The notes below the pieces were generated by a model, which did no database searches, was not told the DNA's origin, and was given only the letters and a program-made list of their open reading frames with translations. The position numbers were made by a program, and so were the translations under genes. Below are positions 1 through 6,077 of a stretch of 6,533 nucleotides of DNA, one piece after another. Numbering within the stretch: the first letter of the stretch is position 1; every line of letters starts with the position of its first letter. Origin of the DNA: an uncultured Burkholderiales bacterium (GTDB taxonomy: Bacteria; Pseudomonadota; Gammaproteobacteria; Burkholderiales; Burkholderiaceae_C); assembly GCA_903953985.1 (NCBI GenBank), contig CAJBLW010000581.1, positions 1 through 6,533 of the forward strand, given 5' to 3'.

Positions 1-852
1 ACCGAGTCCGAATGCGATGTGGATGTGTATGGCCTGTTCAACCGCTTGGCGCAAGACACCCCGGTGCTCAGCGCCGTTCGGCCCGTGGGTGATCGCTTCA
101 TTGAGGAATACGAAGCGGCTGGCGGTGCGCGGGCCACGCTGAAGCAGCTCGAATCGCTGCTGGATCGGGATGTGATGACGGTGACGGGTCAGACTTTGGC
201 TCAGAACCTGAGCGATGTGCGTGTGGCCGACGAAGATGTGATCCGGCCCATGAGCCGCCCGGTGGCCAACAAGCCCGCCATCGTGCTGCTGCGCGGCAGC
301 CTGGCGCCCGATTACGGCATCGTCAAAACCGGCATCATTGAGCGCAAAAGTCGCCAGTACACCGGGCCGGCGATTTGCTTTTCTGCCGCGGATGACGCCA
401 TTGCGGCCTTGCAGCGCCAAGACATTCGGCCCGGTCATGTGGTGGTCATGCGGGGGGCGGGCGTGACCGGGGGCCCCGGCATGGGTGGCGGCTCATCCAA
501 AGTGGTGTTCGCCATCGATGGCGCCGGTCTGGGTTCCGACGTGGCCTTGATCACCGATGGCCATTTGTCGGGGCTGGTCTGCAAAGGCCTGGTGGTGGCC
601 GAGGTGTCACCCGAGGGTGCGGTGTGTGGCCCATTGGCCTTGGTCGAAGACGGCGACATGATCAGCATCGACCTGGACTCCCAGCGTTGCGACTTGCTGG
701 TGGACGAGGCCGTGCTGGCAGAAAGAAAGCGGCATTGGACACCACCCAAAAAACAATTCGACAAAGGTTGGCTGCAGATTTACCGTCGCAACGTCAGTTC
801 ACTGGCCCATGGCGCGGTGCTCATTGAGCCCCACGCTTCAAGCCGAAAATAA
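1..852 (+). CDS. IlvD/Edd-family dehydratase, C-terminal part (5' end outside window)
   Basis: The frame is open from the first base, so the gene starts upstream; the GTG at 19 is only an internal codon. About 283 residues are visible, roughly the C-terminal half of a family usually near 570-600 residues. These are Fe-S and Mg2+-dependent enzymes that dehydrate 2,3-dihydroxy acids or sugar acids to 2-keto acids. Family landmarks occur in the right order: TPVLSAVRPVG near the start, VTGQTLAQNL (175-204), GGPGM (469-483), LITDGHLSG (547-573), VSPEGAVCGPLALVEDGD (606-659), then a KGW..IY tail like that of sugar-acid dehydratases. The serine of LITDGHLSG (codon 568-570) corresponds to the proposed catalytic base of the family. 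Unusual points are that GGPGM is followed by GGGSS instead of the common xEM, and that CGP replaces GGP. It is therefore probably not the branched-chain biosynthetic IlvD but a catabolic paralogue. The N-terminal cysteines expected to bind the cluster are outside the window. The substrate is unknown. A 14-base gap separates it from the next gene. Confidence 0.9.
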   Translation, partial: TESECDVDVYGLFNRLAQDTPVLSAVRPVGDRFIEEYEAAGGARATLKQLESLLDRDVMTVTGQTLAQNLSDVRVADEDVIRPMSRPVANKPAIVLLRGSLAPDYGIVKTGIIERKSRQYTGPAICFSAADDAIAALQRQDIRPGHVVVMRGAGVTGGPGMGGGSSKVVFAIDGAGLGSDVALITDGHLSGLVCKGLVVAEVSPEGAVCGPLALVEDGDMISIDLDSQRCDLLVDEAVLAERKRHWTPPKKQFDKGWLQIYRRNVSSLAHGAVLIEPHASSRK

Positions 853-866
853 GAAAGTCAAGGCTC

Positions 867-2342
867 ATGAAAGACAGCATAGTCATCACCACCGAACGAA
901 CGGCCGAGCGGATTTTGGTGTCCGACATTTTTGGCCGCGATGGCCAAAAGACGCAACGCCCGGACCACGGATTTTGGGAAGAAAAAGGACGCCGCATTCC
1001 GATCTATCACCGCTGCGATGTGTTGGTCGTTGGCGGTGGTCCCTCGGGCACGGCGGCGGCGGCGGCAGCGGCCCGTGAAGGCGCGGATGTGACTTTGCTG
1101 GAGCGCTACAACCACCTGGGCGGCTTGTCCACCGGTGGCCTGGTGATTTGGATCGATCGCATGAGCGATTGGACAGGTCAGCTGGTCATTCGCGGATTTG
1201 CCGAAGAATTGTTTGACCGTTTGCCTGCTGATGCGGTGGCCGGACCTGACCCGAGTGAATGGGGCTCGACCGACAGCAGCAAAACTGCGCATTGGTCGCA
1301 GCGTACGGCGTCGTACCATGGCGTGGTCACCTGGTCACCCACCGTGGACCCGGAGCGCTTGAAGCTGCTGAGTCAGCAGATCATCTTGGAACGTGGCGTC
1401 AAACTGGTCTACCACTCGTGGGCCGCCTTGCCCATCGTGGAAGACGGCGCCGTCAAAGGCGTGGTGTTCGAGAGCAAGGAAGGCCGCATGGCGATCATGG
1501 CCAAGGTGGTGATCGATGCCACGGGCGATGGTGATTTGTTTGGCCGTGCGGGCGCCGAGTTTGACACCGACATCGAAGAAGCCGATGTGCACCACAGTAT
1601 GAACACCGCCTTCATGCTGGGGGGCGTGGACATGAACCGCTGGATTGCCTTCAAGGCAGGGCAGCCCGATGCCTTCACGGCGTTCATGGCCAAAGGGCGC
1701 GCGGAATGTGGTTTGTTTGAGCGGCCCTTTGTGTCCTGGCGCAACGAAGTGGCCTTGTTCATGGGGCCACGCCAAACCGGCTATTCGGCGCTCGATGTGG
1801 ACGACCTGACCACGGTCGAAGTGCGCTCGCACCAAGCCATGGAGCAGCATCTGAACTACTACAAGCAAAATGCCCCGGGCTTTGAAAATGCCTTCATGAT
1901 GCTCAGCGCCCCGCAGATCGGGGTGCGCCACACGCGCCGCCTCAAAGGGGTGGGCGCGGTGCTGCGTTCGCAGTGGCCTGCCGGTGTGGCCTTGCCCGAC
2001 GAGGTGGGGGTGTCGCCCGCCGTGTCGCCCGCATTTCCGAACATTTCCATTCCTTATGGCGCCCTGGTGCCTGCCACCTTGGACGGTTTGCTGGCGCCTG
2101 GACGGCATTTGTCTTGCGACAAGAACTCGCACGGCTTCATGCGCGAAATTCCCCAGTGCTGGATCACGGGCCAGGCTGCCGGTGTGGCCGCAGCCTTGGC
2201 GGTGGCGCAGGGTGTTGAGCCGCGCGCGGTGGACATGGCACAGCTGCAATCGCGTTTGCAAAAGCAAGGTGTTTATCTTCGGCCACAGGCGCAGGCCAGC
2301 GTGTGCCCAGATACAGCCACAGCCACCGAAAGCGCTACATGA
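867..2342 (+). CDS. FAD-dependent oxidoreductase (FAD_oxidored / HI0933-like superfamily)
   Basis: The product is a 491-residue cytoplasmic flavoprotein. The dinucleotide-binding fold is clear: DVLVVGGGPSG at residues 51-61 gives the GxGxxG loop, followed by an alanine-rich helix (A63-A69), and E79 in VTLLER is the usual ribose-binding acid. A second FAD contact motif, ATGDGDL, lies at 218-224. The C-terminal block from LLAPGRHLS (409-416) to GQAAGVAAALA (435-445) is the FAD-closing segment typical of this family. About 50 residues precede the Rossmann motif, more than the usual 5-30; they read as charged and soluble, not as a signal peptide. ATG 867 is taken as start because the next ATG falls after the FAD motif; only a weak CAAGG (859-863) lies upstream, rather close to the ATG. 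Members occur in many catabolic clusters and are mostly uncharacterised. Oxidation of a hydroxy- or amino-acid intermediate is plausible but unproven. The stop codon overlaps the next start as ATGA. Confidence 0.88.
   Translation: MKDSIVITTERTAERILVSDIFGRDGQKTQRPDHGFWEEKGRRIPIYHRCDVLVVGGGPSGTAAAAAAAREGADVTLLERYNHLGGLSTGGLVIWIDRMSDWTGQLVIRGFAEELFDRLPADAVAGPDPSEWGSTDSSKTAHWSQRTASYHGVVTWSPTVDPERLKLLSQQIILERGVKLVYHSWAALPIVEDGAVKGVVFESKEGRMAIMAKVVIDATGDGDLFGRAGAEFDTDIEEADVHHSMNTAFMLGGVDMNRWIAFKAGQPDAFTAFMAKGRAECGLFERPFVSWRNEVALFMGPRQTGYSALDVDDLTTVEVRSHQAMEQHLNYYKQNAPGFENAFMMLSAPQIGVRHTRRLKGVGAVLRSQWPAGVALPDEVGVSPAVSPAFPNISIPYGALVPATLDGLLAPGRHLSCDKNSHGFMREIPQCWITGQAAGVAAALAVAQGVEPRAVDMAQLQSRLQKQGVYLRPQAQASVCPDTATATESAT
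2339..2342 (+). other. ATGA stop/start overlap, oxidoreductase to AcnX large subunit
   Basis: The ATG of the AcnX large subunit (2339-2341) shares bases with the TGA of the oxidoreductase (2340-2342). No recognisable Shine-Dalgarno lies upstream of this ATG, so reinitiation by ribosomes finishing the oxidoreductase is the likely mode of translation. This supports a single transcript and the chosen start. Confidence 0.8.
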
Positions 2343-3622
2343 AACTCTCGGCGCAAGAACAAGCCATGTTCGATGGCGCGCAAGGCCCGGCCGTGCAAAA
2401 AGCCATGGACTTGCTGGTCCGATATGGTCGCGCTTTGGGTGCCGAGCGCCTGGTGGAAACCAACAATGTGGTGGCCTCGGTGAGTGCGACCACGCCCTTC
2501 ATGCGCGACTTTGCCCGCCAAAACGGCGGCATGGACGCGGTGTTCTCGCAGTTCAGCTTGGACAGCGACGAGGTGGTGAAAATTCCGAAAATCAAGGCCT
2601 TCACCACCCATACACAGCTGGGTTTTGATCCGGAGCAGGCCGCCCGCATGGGTGTAGACGAAGAGGCGGTGCATTTCTTTCGCAAGGGCGAGGCCTTCAC
2701 CACGGGTCTGGGCATTCAGGCCACCAACACCTGCACGCCTTATCAGGTGGGCAACATCCCGACCCGTGGCGAGCACTGCGCCTGGATGGAGTCGTCGGCG
2801 GTGGTCTATTGCAACTCGGTGCTGGGCGCACGCACCAACACCGAAGGCCGTGAAAGTGTGGGCGCTGCCATGCTCACCGGCCGCATTCCTTATTGGGGTT
2901 ATCACCTCGATGAAAACCGCTTGGGCACCCACCTGATTGAAGTGGCCACGCCCATTGAATCCACCGCAGACTGGGGTTTGCTGGGCTACTGGATCGGCGA
3001 CAAAGTACAGGAAAAAGTTCCGGTGGTCACGGGCATAGGCAAAACGCCCAACCTGGCCCGGCTCAAGCATTTTGGCGCCTCGGCTTCGTCGTCAGGGGGC
3101 GTGGAGATGTACCACATCGTGGGCATCACACCCGAGGCGATGACCCTGGAGCAGGCCTTTGGCCAGCGCAAGCCGACAGAGGTGTTCCGCTTTGATGCGC
3201 GTGAAAAACAAGGCATTTTGGACAAACTCAACAGCACCGGAAAAGACACGAAAGTGGACTACGTGATGCTGGGTTGCCCGCACTACAGCATGGAGCAGTT
3301 GTGGGAGCTGACACAACTGATCGAGGGCCGACAAGTCCACCCCGATTGCGAGTTGTGGATTTTCACGCCGCGCAGCACCAAGGCCTTGTGTGACCAAAAC
3401 GGCTTCACCCGCATCATTGAAGCTGCCGGTGGGCACATCCTGTCGGACAGTTGCTCGGCCATGAGCCGGGCCATGCCCAAAGGCACGCGCGTGGTGGCCA
3501 TGGATTCGGCCAAGCAAACCCATTACCTGCCCGCCATTCTGGGTGTGCAAGCCTGGTTCGGCAGTACCGCCGATTGCGTGGAAGCCGCGTGCACAGGACG
3601 CTGGCAAGGAGGGCTGAAATGA
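2339..3622 (+). CDS. Aconitase X catalytic (large) subunit, DUF521 family
   Basis: The product has 427 residues and covers the full AcnX catalytic domain. The start at 2339 (MKLSAQEQAMFDG) is preferred over the in-frame GTG at 2303: it matches the family N-terminus and forms an ATGA overlap with the previous stop. No good Shine-Dalgarno precedes it, so translation is probably coupled. Conserved blocks are GPAVQKAMDLLVRYG.ALGAERLV near the N-terminus, TCTPYQVGNIP with C132, GEHCAWMESSAVVYCNSVLGARTN, LGCPHYS with C313, SDSC with C372, and the C-terminal TADCVEAACTGRW. C132, C313 and C372 are the best candidates for Fe-S ligands (inference from conservation). Characterised AcnX proteins are cis-3-hydroxy-L-proline dehydratases in bacteria and mevalonate-5-phosphate dehydratases in archaea. 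Here the region usually reading like TLNPxGMD is TTHTQLGFD instead, and neighbours typical of hydroxyproline catabolism are absent. The reaction is probably dehydration of a hydroxy acid; the substrate is open. Confidence 0.92.
   Translation: MKLSAQEQAMFDGAQGPAVQKAMDLLVRYGRALGAERLVETNNVVASVSATTPFMRDFARQNGGMDAVFSQFSLDSDEVVKIPKIKAFTTHTQLGFDPEQAARMGVDEEAVHFFRKGEAFTTGLGIQATNTCTPYQVGNIPTRGEHCAWMESSAVVYCNSVLGARTNTEGRESVGAAMLTGRIPYWGYHLDENRLGTHLIEVATPIESTADWGLLGYWIGDKVQEKVPVVTGIGKTPNLARLKHFGASASSSGGVEMYHIVGITPEAMTLEQAFGQRKPTEVFRFDAREKQGILDKLNSTGKDTKVDYVMLGCPHYSMEQLWELTQLIEGRQVHPDCELWIFTPRSTKALCDQNGFTRIIEAAGGHILSDSCSAMSRAMPKGTRVVAMDSAKQTHYLPAILGVQAWFGSTADCVEAACTGRWQGGLK
3606..3613 (+). promoter_or_regulatory. 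Strong ribosome-binding site for AcnX small subunit
   Basis: AAGGAGGG lies inside the last codons of the large-subunit gene, five bases before ATG 3619, which itself overlaps the large-subunit TGA (3620-3622). The strong site plus the overlap decides the start at 3619 and suggests efficient, coupled production of the small subunit. It is the best Shine-Dalgarno in the window. Confidence 0.8.
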
Positions 3623-4059
3623 GTGATGCGATGACCAAAATCATTTTGCGCGGTCGCTGTGTGGTGCCTGGCGTGAGCGAAGGCGAAGCGCTGGTCACCG
3701 GTCAGCAGATATCGGGTTGGGGTGGCATTGATTCACGCACCGGCACGATCGTAGAAACACGCCACGAGTTACGTGACATCAGTTTTGCGGGCAAGGTGCT
3801 GGTTTTTCCGGGAGCCAAAGGCTCCTCAGGTTGGTCCAACGCCTTTCACCTGACGCGCACCTTTGGTGTGGCCCCCGCAGCCATGTTGTTCAATGAAATG
3901 ACCACCAAGGTGGCGCTGGGTGCGGTGGTCACCCGTGCGCCGTGCATGACCGACTTTGACCACAACCCGCTCGATGTGATTGAGACCGGCGATTGGGTTC
4001 GGGTCGACGCGGATCAAGGCGTGGTGGAAATCACCAAACGTTCACCCTCTCAAGCATAG
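3619..4059 (+). CDS. Aconitase X swivel (small) subunit, DUF126 family
   Basis: The product has 146 residues, the normal size for the stand-alone small subunit of aconitase X, which pairs with the product of the preceding gene. The signature is KVLVFPGAKGSSGWSN at about residues 59-74. The serine pair S69-S70 in GSSG lies where AcnX proteins place an active-site serine at the interface with the large subunit. The N-terminal LRGRCVVPGVSEGEALVT and the later DFDHNPLDVIETGDWVRVD are also family-typical. ATG 3619 overlaps the stop of the large subunit as ATGA and has a strong AAGGAGGG five bases upstream. ATG 3631 (M5) is an alternative but is less well spaced. In some bacteria the two AcnX domains are fused; here they are separate, overlapping genes, which fits equal production of the two subunits. 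The stop codon runs into the ribosome-binding site of the next gene. Confidence 0.92.
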   Translation: MSDAMTKIILRGRCVVPGVSEGEALVTGQQISGWGGIDSRTGTIVETRHELRDISFAGKVLVFPGAKGSSGWSNAFHLTRTFGVAPAAMLFNEMTTKVALGAVVTRAPCMTDFDHNPLDVIETGDWVRVDADQGVVEITKRSPSQA

Positions 4060-4062
4060 GAG
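4058..4062 (+). promoter_or_regulatory. Ribosome-binding site for first Bug receptor, overlapping a stop codon
   Basis: AGGAG begins inside the TAG stop (4057-4059) of the AcnX small subunit and lies seven bases before ATG 4070. It decides the start of the receptor, whose open frame otherwise extends upstream, and ties its translation to that of the enzyme genes. Confidence 0.78.
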
Positions 4063-4069
4063 TTTTAGC

Positions 4070-5032
4070 ATGCGTTCATTTTTTCGCTTTTCTTCATGGG
4101 TGTTGATGGCCTGCTGCTGGAGTTGGGGCTCTGCGATGGCGGCTGATTTTCCGACCAAAACCGTGCGGCTGGTGGTGCCTTTTCCGCCTGGCGGTGCCAC
4201 GGATGCCTTGGCTCGTTTGATGGCAGAAAAACTGAGTGACAAGTGGAAGCAACCGGTCATCGTGGAGAACAAGCCCGGCGCCAACACGGCCATCGGCACC
4301 GATGTGGTGGCCAAGTCTGCGCCCGACGGGCATGTGTTGGGCATCGTCACCGGATCGCATGTGACCAACCCCTTGTTGGGTGCCAAATTGCCGTATGACA
4401 CGCTCAAGGACTTGACGGGTGTGATGATGCTGACGCGGTTTCACATGGGCATTTATGCGCACCCCTCCGTGCCCGCAAACACGCCGGCAGAATTGATCGA
4501 ACTGGCCAAGCAAAAACCGCCATTGGCCTATGCCGCAGCCACCACCCAGTCGTATTTGGGCATGAGCTTGCTCAACATGATGACCAAAACCTCCATGGAA
4601 TACGTGGCTTACAAAGGCAGTGCGCAGGCCATCAACGATGTGCTGGGCGGTCACATCAAGCTCATGATCGACCCGGTCTTGCACAGCACCTTGCAGCATG
4701 TGCAGGCGGGCAAGCTCAAGCTGATCGGCACGCTCAGTACCAAACCTGCCGATTTGACCCCCAATACGCCAGCCTTTGGCAGGCTGGTGTCTGGCTACGA
4801 TTTTTCAGGGGTGTTTGGTCTGGTGGCTCGTGGAGGCACGCCTTCGGCGCTGGTCAGGCAAATCCGCAACGACTTTGCCAGCGTGATGCAAATGCCCGAG
4901 GTGGCCGAGCGCATCCGTTCGATCGGGCAAGAAGCGATCACGTCGACCCCTGAGGAATACAACGCCTACATCCTTGACGAGATGAAAAAGTGGGCTCCGG
5001 TGGTGCAAGCCACTGGCGCCAAGATCGATTGA
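4070..5032 (+). CDS. Bug/TctC-family tripartite tricarboxylate receptor, Sec-type signal peptide
   Basis: The product is a 320-residue periplasmic solute receptor of the Bug family, the extracytoplasmic component of tripartite tricarboxylate transporters. A signal peptide covers residues 1-24: R2 and R6, a hydrophobic stretch, and a probable cut after A22-M23-A24. The mature protein begins ADFPTKTVRLVVPFPPGGATD, the hallmark Bug N-terminus, with PFPPGG at 37-42 and D45. Further family blocks are VENKPGANTAIGTD, SAPDGH, NP and LPYDTLKDLTG, MIDPVLHSTLQHVQAGKLK, and a C-terminal helix ending GAKID. Start 4070 is chosen because the signal peptide begins there and AGGAG (4058-4062) lies seven bases upstream; the open frame extends further 5' but only over the AcnX gene. 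Bug proteins bind carboxylated ligands such as citrate, dicarboxylates, amino acids or aromatic acids, and the ligand cannot be predicted here. No TctA or TctB gene is in the window. C15 and C16 lie inside the hydrophobic core and do not form a convincing lipobox. Confidence 0.93.
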   Translation: MRSFFRFSSWVLMACCWSWGSAMAADFPTKTVRLVVPFPPGGATDALARLMAEKLSDKWKQPVIVENKPGANTAIGTDVVAKSAPDGHVLGIVTGSHVTNPLLGAKLPYDTLKDLTGVMMLTRFHMGIYAHPSVPANTPAELIELAKQKPPLAYAAATTQSYLGMSLLNMMTKTSMEYVAYKGSAQAINDVLGGHIKLMIDPVLHSTLQHVQAGKLKLIGTLSTKPADLTPNTPAFGRLVSGYDFSGVFGLVARGGTPSALVRQIRNDFASVMQMPEVAERIRSIGQEAITSTPEEYNAYILDEMKKWAPVVQATGAKID

Positions 5033-5052
5033 CTTTGAACCCCTTACAGAAC

Positions 5053-5057
5053 AGGAG
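5053..5057 (+). promoter_or_regulatory. Ribosome-binding site for second Bug receptor
   Basis: AGGAG lies five bases before ATG 5063 in the 30-base gap between the two receptor genes. The gap holds no hairpin followed by a T run and no convincing promoter, so the receptors are probably read from one message. Confidence 0.75.
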
Positions 5058-5062
5058 ACCCC

Positions 5063-6043
5063 ATGACACACCCTATTTCTCGCCGTTCTTTTGGCTTGAG
5101 CTTGTCGGCTGTAGCCGCAACGGCTGTTGCGCCGCAAGCGTTTGCGCAGCCCGGCTTTCCCAGCAAACCCGTGACCCTGATCGTGCCCAATGCCCCCGGT
5201 GGCGCCATCGACATCCTGGCACGTTCGCTGCAGCTGCACCTGCAGTCCGTGTGGGGACAATCGGTCATCGTTGAATACAAACCCGGCGCAGGCACGGCGT
5301 TGGGTACTGACTTCGCATCCAAGGCTGCACCCGATGGGCACACGTTGTGTTTGGTGGCCACCCCGCATGTGATCAACCCGGCCATGCGTCAACTGCCGTT
5401 TGACACCGTCAAAGATCTCTCAGGCATCACCATTTTGGGAACGTCCAATGTCCTCATTTCAGCCACGTCCGCTTATCCGGCCAACACCCTCAAGGATGCG
5501 GTCGAGCTGATCAAGAAAAATCCGACCAAGTTCGCCTACGCCAGTCCGGGAAGTGGCAGCTCCATGCACTTTGCGATGGAGTTGCTCAAGCAACGTGCGG
5601 GAATCGAGTTGTTGCATGCCCCCTTCAAGGGCAGCGGCCCGGCTTACCCGGAGGTTTTTTCAGGGCGCATCGACTTTCTGGTGGATCCCTTGTTCTCCAG
5701 CTTGCCGCATGTGAAGTCAGGCAAGCTCAAACCGATTGCGGTCACAGGACCGCGCCGTTCACCTTTGGCACCCGACATTCCCAAAGTGGCCGAGCTTTAT
5801 CCTGGCTTCAATGTGCAAAGTATGTTTGGCATGGTCGTGGCCAGTGGTACCCCCCGTGCCGTGGTTCAGAAAATCTATGCCGACTTGATCACCGTCCTGA
5901 AAAAGCCCGAAGTGATTGAAAAAATGGCCGCTTTGGGCTTGGAGCCCAATCCGATCACACCCGACCAGTTTGACGCGACCATCAAGGAAGACATTGAGCG
6001 TTGGACCAAGCTGGTCAAGAGCGCGAACATCAAACTGGATTGA
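5063..6043 (+). CDS. Bug/TctC-family tripartite tricarboxylate receptor, Tat-type signal peptide
   Basis: The product is a 326-residue second Bug receptor, paralogous to the one just upstream. Shared blocks include KPGAGTALGTD (KPGANTAIGTD in the neighbour), AAPDGH, LPFDTVKDLSG and VDPLFSSLPHVKSGKLK. The Bug loop reads VPNAPGGAID at residues 41-50, so the first proline pair differs from the neighbour's PFPPGG. The leader is different in kind: SRRSFGL (residues 6-12) matches the twin-arginine pattern S-R-R-x-F, followed by a moderately hydrophobic alanine-rich stretch and a probable cut after A26-F27-A28. Export already folded through the Tat pathway is therefore likely. ATG 5063 is supported by AGGAG (5053-5057) with five bases of spacing. 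The gene follows its paralogue after 30 bases and precedes the dioxygenase by 34, so all three are probably co-transcribed. The ligand is unknown; sequence divergence from the neighbour suggests related but not identical ligands. Confidence 0.93.
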   Translation: MTHPISRRSFGLSLSAVAATAVAPQAFAQPGFPSKPVTLIVPNAPGGAIDILARSLQLHLQSVWGQSVIVEYKPGAGTALGTDFASKAAPDGHTLCLVATPHVINPAMRQLPFDTVKDLSGITILGTSNVLISATSAYPANTLKDAVELIKKNPTKFAYASPGSGSSMHFAMELLKQRAGIELLHAPFKGSGPAYPEVFSGRIDFLVDPLFSSLPHVKSGKLKPIAVTGPRRSPLAPDIPKVAELYPGFNVQSMFGMVVASGTPRAVVQKIYADLITVLKKPEVIEKMAALGLEPNPITPDQFDATIKEDIERWTKLVKSANIKLD

Positions 6044-6077
6044 ACCCCAGCCCACCAGCCGTTAGACGGGTCACAGC

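Noticed and set aside
1335..2267. A 310-codon open frame on the minus strand opposite the oxidoreductase gene.
   Set aside because: It lies wholly inside a well-supported flavoprotein gene, is rich in His, Arg and Gly as expected for the reverse of GC-biased coding DNA, and shows no recognisable domain.
2303..2338. Upstream GTG start giving a 12-residue extension of the AcnX large subunit.
   Set aside because: The extension is encoded by the tail of the oxidoreductase gene, is not family-like, and the ATG at 2339 gives both the family N-terminus and an ATGA overlap.
3451..3618. Upstream in-frame extension of the AcnX small subunit.
   Set aside because: It overlaps the well-conserved end of the large subunit in another frame and shows no DUF126 similarity. 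The strong ribosome-binding site at 3606-3613 points to 3619.
4769..4787. Inverted repeat CCAGCC / GGCTGG with a seven-base loop.
   Set aside because: It lies in the middle of the first Bug gene, has a short stem and is not followed by a T run, so it does not look like a terminator.
4094..5392. Minus-strand open frames at 4094-4699 and 4805-5392 that share similar peptides with each other.
   Set aside because: Their resemblance is explained by the paralogy of the two Bug genes on the plus strand. They are shadows and have no ribosome-binding site or family signature.
6044..6077. Possible promoter or terminator between the second receptor and the dioxygenase.
   Set aside because: The 34 bases contain no hairpin with a T run and no clear -35/-10 pair. 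The dioxygenase is more likely read from the upstream message.
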